DNA from: Lachnospiraceae bacterium
GTDB lineage: Bacteria; Bacillota_A; Clostridia; Lachnospirales; Lachnospiraceae
Length of the DNA: 64,000 bases
Assembly (NCBI GenBank): GCA_017522685.1
Contig: JAFWYN010000009.1
Location: forward strand, 12,328-76,327
Reading direction: 5' to 3'
The position numbers were made by a program, and so were the translations under genes. Below the pieces are notes generated by a model. That model saw nothing but the letters and a program-made list of their open reading frames with translations, was not told where the DNA came from and did no database searches. Below are positions 7,272-16,225 of this stretch, in pieces (position 1 is the stretch's first letter; each line of letters starts with the position of its first letter).

Positions 7272-8579
7272 ATGAAAAGAAAATTGTTGACTTGCTTATT
7301 AATAGGTGTGTGTTTATTTTCCGGCTGTGCAAAAGGAGATGTAACCGGTGAGATGGAGAACTCTAAAAAGGTGCAAAAGGAAGATGTTGTGCATAAGGAG
7401 AAGGAGACAAAAGAAGTGAAGGTTGTTAATTTGACCGCAAACAATGCAACAGAGATTTGTTTGGATTATGAGATTAAAAACTATGAACCGATACAGCGTT
7501 TTGGCTATGAATTGTTTGCGCTTAATACAGAGAAGGAGAATCCGGTAATTTCGCCGGTTTCAGCGTATTTGGCTTTGGCGTTAGCTGGCAAGGGCGCAGA
7601 GGGGGAAACCAAGAAAGCTTTCCTGGATGTATTACCGGATTTGGAATGCATTCCTCATGATTTGATGCATAATCTGCCAAGGGATAAAGAAGGTATGTTG
7701 ATTACACTAAATAATTCTGCTTGGGTGGATTATCGATTGCGCCCGAAGGAAGAGTGGCTGGCATGGGCGGATTCTGTATATCGGTCAGAAGTATTTCAGG
7801 CAAGTCTCGGTGCAGATAATACATATCAGACCATGAACCGGTGGATAGAAGAAAAAACTAACGGAATGATTGATAAATTATTTGAAGAACCCCTAAGTGA
7901 TGATGCCAGATTGGTTTTACTGAATACATTATATTTTAAAGGAAAATGGGCTAATGCCTTTGAAGGGGTGAATACCAGAGAAGATATTTTTTCTCTAGAG
8001 AACGGTACGACAGTGAACGTTGATATGATGAATAAAGGAAATGCCCATCTTCTTTATGTGGAAAACAAAGTGACCGAGGGTGTGATTTTGCCTTATCAGG
8101 ATGAAAATATGGTATTTCTTGCGTTGAAACCGAAGAAACTGAATGTACGAGAGATGTACGACAAACTTAACGTTGAGGACATCAATACCATGCTGGAACA
8201 GGAAGAAACTACTTTGTGTAATCTGAAGTTACCGAAGTTTGAAGTGGAGTTTCATAAAGAGTTAAATGAAAGCCTGAAACAGATGGGACTGGAAATAGCT
8301 TTTATAGACGGAGCAGCAGATTTTAGCGGAATCGGAATTCCGGATGACGGACCGAATATGTATATTGAAAAAGTACAGCAGAAGTCTAAAATCGTCGTAG
8401 ATGAGGAAGGTACTGAGGCGGCAGCGGTTACCAGTGTGGAAATGTTCAGAAATGCCAGTGCATATAATCCCAAACGTCCGATAGATATTTATTTTGATGA
8501 ACCGTTCCTGTATATGATTATGGATAAAGAACGAAAAGTACCTTTGTTTGTGGGAATTATGGATAATCCGGGTATGTAA
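7272..8579 (+). CDS. Serpin-family protease inhibitor, lipoprotein
   Basis: The 435-residue precursor begins with a lipoprotein signal (MKRKLLTCLLIGVCLFSGCA, lipobox LFSGC), so the mature protein is predicted to be anchored outside the cytoplasmic membrane by Cys at about residue 18. The rest is a serpin: the breach-side motif NTLYFKGKWANAF, the reactive-loop hinge DEEGTEAAAVTS and the C-terminal FDEPFLYMIMD and PLFVGIMDNP. The short-side-chain hinge fits an inhibitory serpin that traps serine or cysteine proteases. The scissile P1 residue lies somewhere after EMFRNAS and cannot be fixed because the loop is longer than usual. The start is ATG 7272 after TAGGAGGTG. It is a single gene between two terminators. 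Serpins are uncommon in bacteria but known in gut species. Confidence 0.93.
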   Translation: MKRKLLTCLLIGVCLFSGCAKGDVTGEMENSKKVQKEDVVHKEKETKEVKVVNLTANNATEICLDYEIKNYEPIQRFGYELFALNTEKENPVISPVSAYLALALAGKGAEGETKKAFLDVLPDLECIPHDLMHNLPRDKEGMLITLNNSAWVDYRLRPKEEWLAWADSVYRSEVFQASLGADNTYQTMNRWIEEKTNGMIDKLFEEPLSDDARLVLLNTLYFKGKWANAFEGVNTREDIFSLENGTTVNVDMMNKGNAHLLYVENKVTEGVILPYQDENMVFLALKPKKLNVREMYDKLNVEDINTMLEQEETTLCNLKLPKFEVEFHKELNESLKQMGLEIAFIDGAADFSGIGIPDDGPNMYIEKVQQKSKIVVDEEGTEAAAVTSVEMFRNASAYNPKRPIDIYFDEPFLYMIMDKERKVPLFVGIMDNPGM

Positions 8580-8582
8580 CTT

Positions 8583-8631
8583 AAAAAGGATAAGGATTCT
8601 ATGGGAGTTTATAGAATTTTTATCCTTTTTT
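8583..8631 (+). terminator. Terminator after serpin
   Basis: AAAAAGGATAA and TTATCCTTTTTT form the outer stem, with ATTCTAT/ATAGAAT inside. Confidence 0.85.
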
Positions 8632-8653
8632 GTTTGAAAATAAAAGTAATAGC

Positions 8654-8681
8654 TTGTCAAATTATTTGATTATGATAAAAT
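8654..8681 (+). promoter_or_regulatory. Promoter of the DegV-family gene
   Basis: TTGTCA and TAAAAT with 16 bp spacing lie about 65 bp before the coding start. Confidence 0.5.
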
Positions 8682-8744
8682 ATAGTTAGGAATATCTTTC
8701 GTAAAGAAAAGTAAGTATATTGCAATCCGGGTGGAGGAAGTCAT

Positions 8745-9593
8745 ATGATAAGGATTATTTCAGACAGTACTTGTGATTTGTCAAAGGATTTGATAGAAAA
8801 ATATAATATTACCGTTGTACCTCTTCATATTGTGCTTGGCGAGGACGAATTTTTGGATGGTGTAAATATTACACCGGATGATATCTATGCATGGTCCGAT
8901 GCCAATAACGCGACACCGAAGACATCAGCAGTATCCATCGAGGAGGCTACTGATGTCATAAAACAGTTTACGGACATTGGGGACCAGGTAGTAGTATTTA
9001 CCATTGCTTCAGGTATGTCCACCACCAATAATGTATTTCGTCTGGCGGTAGGAGAGCTTGAAGTTGAAGAGCAGGTTCGAATTATTGATTCGGCTAATCT
9101 TTCTACCGGTGTTGGTCTGCAGGTGATTGAAGCGGCGATATTGGCCAAGGAAGGAAAGTCTTTGGATGAGATTGTAGAGGCTATAGAAGCGATTAAGTCT
9201 AAAGTAAGAGCCAGCTTTGTGGTAGATACACTTGCTTATTTACACAGGGGCGGTCGTTGCAGTGGTTTGGCGGCGTTGGCCGGCGGTATGCTGAAGCTGC
9301 ATCCTAAGATTGTGGTGAAAAACGGTGTTATGGGACCGGATAAAAAGTACCGCGGCAAGATGAACAGCGTGATATTAAGCTATGCCAAGGAATTGGAAGC
9401 AGACTTGCTGAATGCCAGAAAGGAACGCGTATTTATTACACATTCCGGTTGTGAGCAGGATATTGTTGACAGTGTGAAAGCTTATCTTGAGAGCCTCAAC
9501 TATTTTGATGAGATATTGATAACCCGTGCCGGTGGCGTGGTATCAAGTCATTGCGGACCGGGTACTCTGGGTGTTTTATTTATAGCAAAATAA
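8745..9593 (+). CDS. DegV family fatty-acid-binding protein
   Basis: The 282-residue cytosolic protein opens with IISDSTCDLS and has VVPLHIVLGEDEF, the strand-loop regions that hold the fatty-acid carboxylate in DegV/FakB proteins. TIASGMSTTN and the later THSGCEQD are also family motifs. FakB proteins present exogenous fatty acids to the kinase FakA for phospholipid synthesis; no FakA-like gene is nearby, so the partner would be elsewhere. The ribosome site is GGAGGAAG. It is monocistronic, with its own promoter and terminator. Confidence 0.9.
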   Translation: MIRIISDSTCDLSKDLIEKYNITVVPLHIVLGEDEFLDGVNITPDDIYAWSDANNATPKTSAVSIEEATDVIKQFTDIGDQVVVFTIASGMSTTNNVFRLAVGELEVEEQVRIIDSANLSTGVGLQVIEAAILAKEGKSLDEIVEAIEAIKSKVRASFVVDTLAYLHRGGRCSGLAALAGGMLKLHPKIVVKNGVMGPDKKYRGKMNSVILSYAKELEADLLNARKERVFITHSGCEQDIVDSVKAYLESLNYFDEILITRAGGVVSSHCGPGTLGVLFIAK

Positions 9594-9609
9594 TTTGATT
9601 ACTGATGTA

Positions 9610-9638
9610 AAAAGCCTCTTTTTCAGAGGTTTTTTTTG
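9610..9638 (+). terminator. Terminator after DegV gene
   Basis: CCTCT and AGAGG pair over a short T-rich loop, followed by eight T. Confidence 0.85.
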
Positions 9639-9680
9639 TGATATACTATACATAATTATGTATTATGGGGTAAGTGTTGC

Positions 9681-11435
9681 GTGAAGAATGAAAACAATAC
9701 AAATTTTCAATTATATACGGAAGCCGGTGAAAGACTAAAGGGATGCCAAAATGTATGGCAGAAATATCCCCGTCCGCAACTGAGACGGGCAAACTGGCAA
9801 AGTCTGAACGGTATATGGGAACTGGATGGAAAAAGCGTTCGTGTACCTTTTCCGCCGGAGTCATTATTGGCAGAATATGAGGGCGTATGCAAGGAACATA
9901 TGACCTATAGAAAAGAATTTCAATTGAAAAATTATGACAGAACCAAAAGAACCTTACTTCATTTTCAGGCAGTGGATCAGATTGCGGATGTATACCTGAA
10001 TGATGTCTATTTAGGACGGCATGAAGGAGGGTATCTGCCGTTTAGCTTTGATATCTCCGAGACCATGACAGAAAAGGATAACAGACTGGTGGTTAAGGTT
10101 ATAGATGAACTGAATAAGGATTATCCTTACGGAAAACAATGCAAAAACAGAGGCGGCATGTGGTATACCCCTACCAGCGGCATTTGGCAGAGTGTCTGGC
10201 TGGAGCAGGTACCCGGACAGTATATTAAGGAATTAAAGATTACTCCGGATTTACAAGGAATTCATTTAGAAATCCGTGAAGAGGAGGGAATGTGCGAAAA
10301 GGCCAAAGTGGCCATTTATCTTCATAACGGAGAAGTCCTGACAACAGATGTGATTGGCGGACAGGATTATATTGACTTGAAGAGTTTTAGGACAGAGGAC
10401 GGAAGTGCTTATGAGCCCAGACTTTGGAACACAAAGGATCCCTATTTGTATCGCATGGTGGTAGAGACAAAAGAGGATAGAGTAGAAAGCTATTTCGCTT
10501 TACGAACCATAGAAATCAAGAACATATATCACGGCAATCAGGAAACAGAGTGCGTTTGTCTGAATGGAGAACCTTTGTTTATGCATGGTGTGCTGGATCA
10601 GGGCTATTTTAGTGACGGTATTTATACACCTGCGGAAGAGGAAGAATACGAGCGGGATATATTGCGCATGAAGGAGCTTGGCTTTAATCTGCTTCGAAAG
10701 CATATTAAGATTGAGCCGGAGTGTTTTTACTATTATTGTGATAAGCATGGTATGCTGGTGATGCAGGATATGGTCAATAACGGTGATTACAACTTTGTCA
10801 TGGATACGGCATTGCCAACCATCGGTATTAAGAAATACTTAAACCGCAGAAAAAGAATTACCCAGGTGCAAAAGGAGTTTTTTGAAGAGCATATGTGTAG
10901 AACTCTGGAGCTTTTGCACAACCATCCATGTATTATAGCATATACTATTTTCAACGAAGGCTGGGGACAGTTTGATGCGGACAGAATGTACGCAATTGCT
11001 AAGAAAGCAGATCCAAGCAGACTTTATGATGCTACTTCCGGTTGGTTTGCGGAGAAGGACAGTGATTTTGACAGTCTGCATATCTATTTCGGCCCAAAGA
11101 AGCCGGTAAAGAAAAAGAGACCGGTATTTTTATCCGAGTTCGGAGGATATTCCTATCGGGTGGAAGGTCATATCTTTTCCGGGAAAAACTATGGGTACGG
11201 CACTTGTAGGAGTGAAGAGGAGCTGTGGGAAAGATTATATGCCCGTTATAATGAGTTGGTAACCCCTTATGTCTATATCACTGCCGGTTTGTGCGGAAGT
11301 ATTTATACCCAGCTGAGTGATGTGGAGGATGAGATTAACGGCTTGTATACCTATGACAGAAAGGTGTGCAAGGTAGATAAAAAGAAAATGAAGCATATGG
11401 CTGACAACTTATATAAATGGCAGCTGCATCGATGA
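9681..11435 (+). CDS. Glycoside hydrolase family 2 (beta-galactosidase-like)
   Basis: The 584-residue protein has a jelly-roll N-terminus (RRANWQSLNGIWELDG and YRKEFQL), an immunoglobulin-like middle, and a TIM barrel with the acid/base Glu in IFNEGWGQFDAD and the likely nucleophile Glu in FLSEFGGYS. These are GH2 features; substrates include beta-galactosides, beta-glucuronides and beta-mannosides. LacZ-type enzymes are about 1000 residues, so this is a short member. There is no signal peptide, so it acts on imported oligosaccharides. The start is GTG, with a weak upstream site. A Nudix gene follows 20 bp later, but no sugar transporter adjoins it. Confidence 0.88.
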   Translation: MKNENNTNFQLYTEAGERLKGCQNVWQKYPRPQLRRANWQSLNGIWELDGKSVRVPFPPESLLAEYEGVCKEHMTYRKEFQLKNYDRTKRTLLHFQAVDQIADVYLNDVYLGRHEGGYLPFSFDISETMTEKDNRLVVKVIDELNKDYPYGKQCKNRGGMWYTPTSGIWQSVWLEQVPGQYIKELKITPDLQGIHLEIREEEGMCEKAKVAIYLHNGEVLTTDVIGGQDYIDLKSFRTEDGSAYEPRLWNTKDPYLYRMVVETKEDRVESYFALRTIEIKNIYHGNQETECVCLNGEPLFMHGVLDQGYFSDGIYTPAEEEEYERDILRMKELGFNLLRKHIKIEPECFYYYCDKHGMLVMQDMVNNGDYNFVMDTALPTIGIKKYLNRRKRITQVQKEFFEEHMCRTLELLHNHPCIIAYTIFNEGWGQFDADRMYAIAKKADPSRLYDATSGWFAEKDSDFDSLHIYFGPKKPVKKKRPVFLSEFGGYSYRVEGHIFSGKNYGYGTCRSEEELWERLYARYNELVTPYVYITAGLCGSIYTQLSDVEDEINGLYTYDRKVCKVDKKKMKHMADNLYKWQLHR

Positions 11436-11455
11436 TGATAGAGTGGAGAAAGAGG

Positions 11456-12082
11456 ATGCGAAAAGTAGACAGAGTCCGGGAAATAACCGGACAAACAGAC
11501 AATCGGTTTTTGAATTTGTATGAGTTTCAGGCAGAACGTAGAAACGGTAAGGTGGCACCATATTTTGTGGCTTCCAGAGCGGTGTCGGAAGAACAGTTGA
11601 AGGCACGAACCGAACAGATGAATCCGGACGGAGTGATTATTTATGGTGTATACGGGGAACAGAAAGATAAGCTGGTCTTAGTCAAGCAGTTCAGGTACCC
11701 AATAAATGATTATGTGTATGAATTTCCGGCAGGACTTGTGGAGCCCGGAGAGGATATGATGGAGGGAGCAAAGCGTGAGATGTATGAAGAAACAGGCCTG
11801 GTCTTTGTACCAAGAGAAGCTAACGCGGCTTACAGCAAGGCCTTCTTTACCAGTACCGGTATGACGGATGAATGTTGTGGTACTGTGTACGGATATTGTA
11901 GCGGTACGCCCAGTAATGTACATCAGGAAGATTCCGAAGATATTGAGGTGATTCTGGCAGACAGAGAAGAGTGCAAACGTATCCTGAAGGAAGAAAAGGT
12001 GGCTATCAAGTGTGCATATATGCTGATGCATTTCATACATTGTAAGGAAGAAGACCCACTGGATTTTTTAGATGAGATTTAA
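11456..12082 (+). CDS. Nudix hydrolase, ADP-ribose pyrophosphatase-like
   Basis: The 208-residue protein holds a complete Nudix box (GX5EX7REUXEEXGU), from GLVEPGE to REMYEETGL at about residues 98-120. FRYPINDYVYEFPAG just before it is the usual lead-in of ADP-ribose pyrophosphatases, which split ADP-ribose to AMP and ribose 5-phosphate. The exact substrate cannot be fixed from the box alone. ATG 11456 is chosen because GAGAAAGAGG precedes it; earlier in-frame starts run back into the glycosidase gene. Confidence 0.85.
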   Translation: MRKVDRVREITGQTDNRFLNLYEFQAERRNGKVAPYFVASRAVSEEQLKARTEQMNPDGVIIYGVYGEQKDKLVLVKQFRYPINDYVYEFPAGLVEPGEDMMEGAKREMYEETGLVFVPREANAAYSKAFFTSTGMTDECCGTVYGYCSGTPSNVHQEDSEDIEVILADREECKRILKEEKVAIKCAYMLMHFIHCKEEDPLDFLDEI

Positions 12083-12115
12083 GATAGAAGTGTTGTTTGG
12101 AGAGGAAAGAAAAGG

Positions 12116-13432
12116 ATGAGCAAGAAGGGAATTGCTACTGCCGTTGATGCAGTGACAAAAAAAGACTGGTATAAATTAGACCTGTCGGCTATCGTATATC
12201 CTACCCTTCAGAGAAGGGATTTTTCTTCCGTGTACCGATTATCCCTTCTGTTAAAGGAGGATATAGACCCGGAGATTTTGCAAAAGGCAATTGATATGAC
12301 CATGCCCAGATTTCCAACGTATAAAGCGGCTATGCGAAAGGGTCTGTTTTGGAGATTTTTGGAACCTAACCACAGACCGGGACCTTTTGTGCAGCCGGAT
12401 GTGAAGAATCCCTGTTAGCCCATGAGTTTTAAAGCAAATAACCGCTATTTGATACGATTTTATTATTATTATAATCGGATTTCCTTTGAAGCACATCACA
12501 GCTTGGGAGACGGTACCGGAGGAATGTGTGTACTACTTACGGTTACAGCCACCTATTTGCGTCTTTTGGGAAAGGATATTGAGAATGGCGGAATGGTATT
12601 GGATATCCGGGAACAGCCGGATCCGGAAGAACTGGAAGATGCTTATATGAAATATGCCAATGCGAAGGTAAAGCCGCCCCGCCCGGGAGAAAAAACCTAC
12701 CGTGTACGTGGTACAAAGGAGCCTTTTTACACCTTGAATATTATTGATGGGATTATGTCTACCTCTGAAGTAATGAAGGTGGCTAAGAGCTATAATGCTA
12801 CCATCACGGAATATCTGAATGCGGTACTGATTTACGCCTTGGCAAAGCGGCAGGAAGAAGGGTTTCATATGAGATTGAAGCCTGTGAAAATAGCCATGCC
12901 GGTGAACTTGAGACGATTTTTTCCGGCCAAGACTTTACGTAATTTTATTACCATGATTTATCCCGGGATTGATCCACGTTTAGGAGAATATACCTTTGAA
13001 GAGATTGTAAAGCATGTTCATAACTATATGCAGTACTATGTCAATGAGAAATTCTTAAGGGGTGATATTACCACCAACGCGGCAACCACCAGAAATACCT
13101 TTATCCGAGTGGTACCGCTGTTTATAAAGGATTTTGTGGTAAGACAATTTTATACGAAAGTGCAGGACCGCAATTCTTCTGCGGGGCTGACCAATATGGG
13201 TGCGTTGCCGGTACCGGAGAGTATGAGACCCTATATCGAACGTGTAGATATATGTTTGGGACAGCCGTTTTCCAGCCGTACCAATTGTGCCATTATCAGT
13301 TACGGTGATATCATGACCATTAATTTTGCCAGCAGTATTATTGAGGCAGATGTGGAAAGGCATTTCTTCCGTAAGCTGGTAAAAGACGGAATTCATGTAA
13401 AAATCGAGAGCAATCGTGAAATAGAAGATTAG
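12116..13432 (+). pseudogene. Alcohol acetyltransferase-like gene split by in-frame TAG
   Basis: Two pieces in the same frame, 12116-12418 (100 residues) and 12422-13432 (336 residues), are separated only by TAG at 12416-12418. Together they make a condensation/WS-DGAT-type acyltransferase of about 437 residues, the family's usual length. The N piece has WYKLDLSAIVYPTLQRRDFS; the second piece has the catalytic HHSLGDGTGG motif, so the active site lies after the stop. The second piece has ATG 4 bases after the stop but no good ribosome site, so at best it would be made by reinitiation. Sequencing error, a recent nonsense mutation or readthrough cannot be told apart here. It heads a probable operon with the two following genes. 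Confidence 0.75.
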
Positions 13433-13445
13433 AAGGGAGATACAG

Positions 13446-14150
13446 ATGTCATATTGTGTAAACTGTGGTGTTGAGTTGGATGCGACTTTAAAGGAGTGTC
13501 CGCTTTGCAATACACCGGTTATCAATCCGAGGGAATTAAAGGAAGCACAGAAAAGAACACCCTTTCCGGTAGAAAAGGTGCCGGTAGAAATGGTGAAGAG
13601 AAAGGATATGGGACTGTTAGTCAGTATCGTTCTGGTGGCTATTGCAGTGACTTGTGCAGGTTTGAATCTGTTTGTATTCAAGCAGAATTATTGGTCGGTA
13701 GCTATTATCGGTGCCTGTCTTTTGTTGTGGGTTATTTTGCTTCCGGAGATTATTTATCATAAGCTGAATGTGTATTTGGCAGTATTTTTGGATGGTTTGG
13801 CAGTGATTGTATATCTATATCTTCTTACCTGGTTGACAGAATCCAATGAGTGGTTTTACGGAGTGGGAGTGGAGATTGTATTTTTCATAACGATTCTGTT
13901 AGAAGCTTATATTTTATGTCTGAGGGTATTGCCGAAATCGATTTTGACCTATGCCTTATATACGGTAACTGCACTGGGGATTCTGTGCGTAGGTTTGGAG
14001 CTGTTAATAGATAAATTGGTACGTGCGGAGATTTCAGTGGATTGGTCTGCCATCATGGCTACCATTTGTATCATAATCGATGTGGCGCTGATTTGTGTGT
14101 TGTCCATGCGTAGATTACGAAATGCAGTAAGGAGAAGACTGCACTTTTAG
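13446..14150 (+). CDS. Zinc-ribbon membrane protein (DUF6320-like)
   Basis: The 234-residue protein has an N-terminal zinc ribbon (YCVNCGVELD and CPLCNTPV, two CxxC pairs) and then about six hydrophobic membrane segments from residue 55 to 220, ending in an Arg-rich tail. It looks like the DUF6320 type often coded next to alcohol-acetyltransferase-like genes; no activity is known. It starts 14 bp after the acyltransferase stop and ends 15 bp before the hydrolase start, so these three genes are probably one operon concerned with an acyl or ester substrate near the membrane. Confidence 0.7.
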   Translation: MSYCVNCGVELDATLKECPLCNTPVINPRELKEAQKRTPFPVEKVPVEMVKRKDMGLLVSIVLVAIAVTCAGLNLFVFKQNYWSVAIIGACLLLWVILLPEIIYHKLNVYLAVFLDGLAVIVYLYLLTWLTESNEWFYGVGVEIVFFITILLEAYILCLRVLPKSILTYALYTVTALGILCVGLELLIDKLVRAEISVDWSAIMATICIIIDVALICVLSMRRLRNAVRRRLHF

Positions 14151-14164
14151 GAGAATGGTGAAGT

Positions 14165-15046
14165 ATGACGAAAAGAGAACAGAAGCTGATAGAACTTATT
14201 CGAAGAGTGCATGGACTGGTTGACAGTCCGGACATTGAGAAGAAAAGACAGTCCCAGGAACAGTGGGGGACCTTTCTGGGAAATACTAAGGAAATCACTT
14301 ATCAGGAATTTACCATAGATAGTATGCCGGCAGAATGGGTGAAGGTAAACAGACCTCATGCAAAGAAGAATGTGATATTGTATTGCCATGGTGGAGGATT
14401 TACTACCGGAAGTACTAAGTATGCCCGTACGGTTACTTCCAAACTGGCTTTGGCTACTTCCATGGAGGTTTTGGTATTTGACTACCGATTGGCCCCGGAG
14501 TATCCCTATCCGGCAGCTTTGGAGGATGCCGTGAAGGCATGGGATTATCTGATGCTTCAGGGATATGGAGCAGAGGATGTGATTGTTGCGGGAGATTCTG
14601 CGGGAGGAAACATGGCTTTGACATTGTTGCTGAAGCTGAAGGATGAGAAACGTATGCTTCCGAAAGGGTTGGTGCTTTTTTCACCATGGACGGATTTGAC
14701 TTGCATCGGAGCTTCTTTGAAAGAAAGGGAAGTCGTTGACCCGGTACTTACTCCGGAATACCTTTATCGGATACGGGAAGATTATGCCAAAGGACAGAAC
14801 TACGAAGAACCTTATCTGTCACCTTTGTTTGGTGATTTGAAGGGATTCCCGCCTACATATATCCAGGTGGGAGAAAATGAAATCTTATACAGCGATGCAG
14901 AAAGGCTGTATGAAAAGCTGTGTGAGGAGAATGTAATGGCCCGAATAGACAGATTTGATAAGATGTGGCATGTGTTCCAAATGTCACCTGTCAAGACGGC
15001 ACAGGAAGCAATCAACAAATGTGCGGAGTTTATTTTCGGTCTCTGA
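14165..15046 (+). CDS. Alpha/beta hydrolase (HSL-type esterase)
   Basis: The 293-residue cytosolic enzyme has the oxyanion motif HGGGF and the nucleophile elbow GDSAGGN, the hallmarks of the hormone-sensitive-lipase branch of alpha/beta hydrolases. The likely acid is the Asp in DPVLTPEY or a neighbour, and the catalytic His is in DKMWHVFQ near residue 270. It hydrolyses carboxyl esters of a substrate that is not identifiable. The pairing with an acyltransferase suggests one gene builds and the other cuts an ester. Confidence 0.85.
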   Translation: MTKREQKLIELIRRVHGLVDSPDIEKKRQSQEQWGTFLGNTKEITYQEFTIDSMPAEWVKVNRPHAKKNVILYCHGGGFTTGSTKYARTVTSKLALATSMEVLVFDYRLAPEYPYPAALEDAVKAWDYLMLQGYGAEDVIVAGDSAGGNMALTLLLKLKDEKRMLPKGLVLFSPWTDLTCIGASLKEREVVDPVLTPEYLYRIREDYAKGQNYEEPYLSPLFGDLKGFPPTYIQVGENEILYSDAERLYEKLCEENVMARIDRFDKMWHVFQMSPVKTAQEAINKCAEFIFGL

Positions 15047-15174
15047 ATAATTATTTAAACGGATAAAAAGGAATTCCGAGAGGAATGCAGAATATTACAA
15101 TTAGGAGAATGGCGTTAACAGCTTAAAAAGCAGAAAGGCGTGGTCATAATGACAATACGAGAAACCCTGGAGCA

Positions 15175-16152
15175 ATGGGAAATAGAATATCTAAGCCCTA
15201 TGCAACCCATAGTAAGGATTCAAAGGGCCGATTAAAGGAGGAAGAGCAGTGCGATATTCGTACGGTTTTTCAAAGAGACAGAGACCGTATTATTCACTGT
15301 AAGGCATTTAGAAGATTAAAGGATAAGACTCAGGTTTTCCTGACACCTGAGGGAGATCATTATCGTACCCGTTTGACACATACTTTGGAGGTGTCACAGA
15401 ATGCCAGAACCATAGCCAGAGCCCTTCGTATGAATGAGGAGCTGGTAGAGGCGATTGCATTGGGACATGATTTGGGACATACTCCTTTTGGACATGCAGG
15501 AGAAAGAGCCTTAAACAGAGTGTGTCCATTGGGATTTGAACATAACGAACAGAGTGTTAGAACCGTAGACCGTTTGGAGAAGAGCGGAAAAGGCTTGAAT
15601 CTGACCATAGAAGTTAGGGATGGTATTTTGAATCATCAGACCATCGGTAAGCCACACACCTTAGAGGGCAAAATCGTGCAGTTTTCCGATAAGATTGCAT
15701 ATATTCACCATGATATGGATGATGCTATCCGTGGAGGCATATTAACAGAGAAGGATGTGCCCGCTGAAATCGGGGATGTGATTGGTTATACCACCAATGA
15801 GCGTCTGAATCATTTTATTCACGATATAGTAAGTACCAGCTTCGGTAAGAATGAAATCCGTATGTCGGAGCCGGTGGCAGAGGCCATGCAGAAGCTGCGT
15901 CGCTTTATGTTTGAAAGGGTTTATCAGAATCCGGAAGCAAAGAGCGAAGAAGGAAAAGCAGAAGTGCTGATGGAAACATTGTATTTGTACTACATGAAGC
16001 ATGTGGATGAATTGCCTGATGAGTTTTTAAATCTTCTTTCAGAGGGAGAACCCCGTGAAAGAGTAGTATGCGACTATGTAGGTGCCATGAGTGACCGTTT
16101 TGCAATTGCAAAATACGAGGAGATTTACATACCTAAGTCTTGGCACGTATAA
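15175..16152 (+). CDS. dgt: dGTP triphosphohydrolase-like HD protein, N-terminus frameshifted
   Basis: The 325-residue product hydrolyses dNTPs to deoxynucleoside and triphosphate in its family. The HD motifs are visible: HCKAFRRLKDKTQV, RLTHTLEVSQ and ALGHDLGHTPFGH. The expected start of this family is coded in another frame from ATG 15149 (MTIRETLEQWEIEYLSP). One base appears to be missing at 15196-15199, after which the dgt frame continues with YATHSKDS. A fortuitous ATG at 15175 in the downstream frame could still give a protein lacking about ten native residues, with poor ribosome spacing. The catalytic part is intact. It is the first gene of the dgt-dnaG-rpoD group. Confidence 0.82.
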   Translation: MGNRISKPYATHSKDSKGRLKEEEQCDIRTVFQRDRDRIIHCKAFRRLKDKTQVFLTPEGDHYRTRLTHTLEVSQNARTIARALRMNEELVEAIALGHDLGHTPFGHAGERALNRVCPLGFEHNEQSVRTVDRLEKSGKGLNLTIEVRDGILNHQTIGKPHTLEGKIVQFSDKIAYIHHDMDDAIRGGILTEKDVPAEIGDVIGYTTNERLNHFIHDIVSTSFGKNEIRMSEPVAEAMQKLRRFMFERVYQNPEAKSEEGKAEVLMETLYLYYMKHVDELPDEFLNLLSEGEPRERVVCDYVGAMSDRFAIAKYEEIYIPKSWHV

Positions 16153-16225
16153 CACCTACAAAGCCCTGCGCAAATATATAAAATCAGGGCGGAAAAGCCT
16201 TAAGGGGCAGAAAAGGAAGGACAAA

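Noticed and set aside
16163..16190. Hairpin GCCCTG/CAGGGC between dgt and dnaG
   Set aside because: Short stem, long loop and no T run, so neither terminator nor attenuator can be supported.
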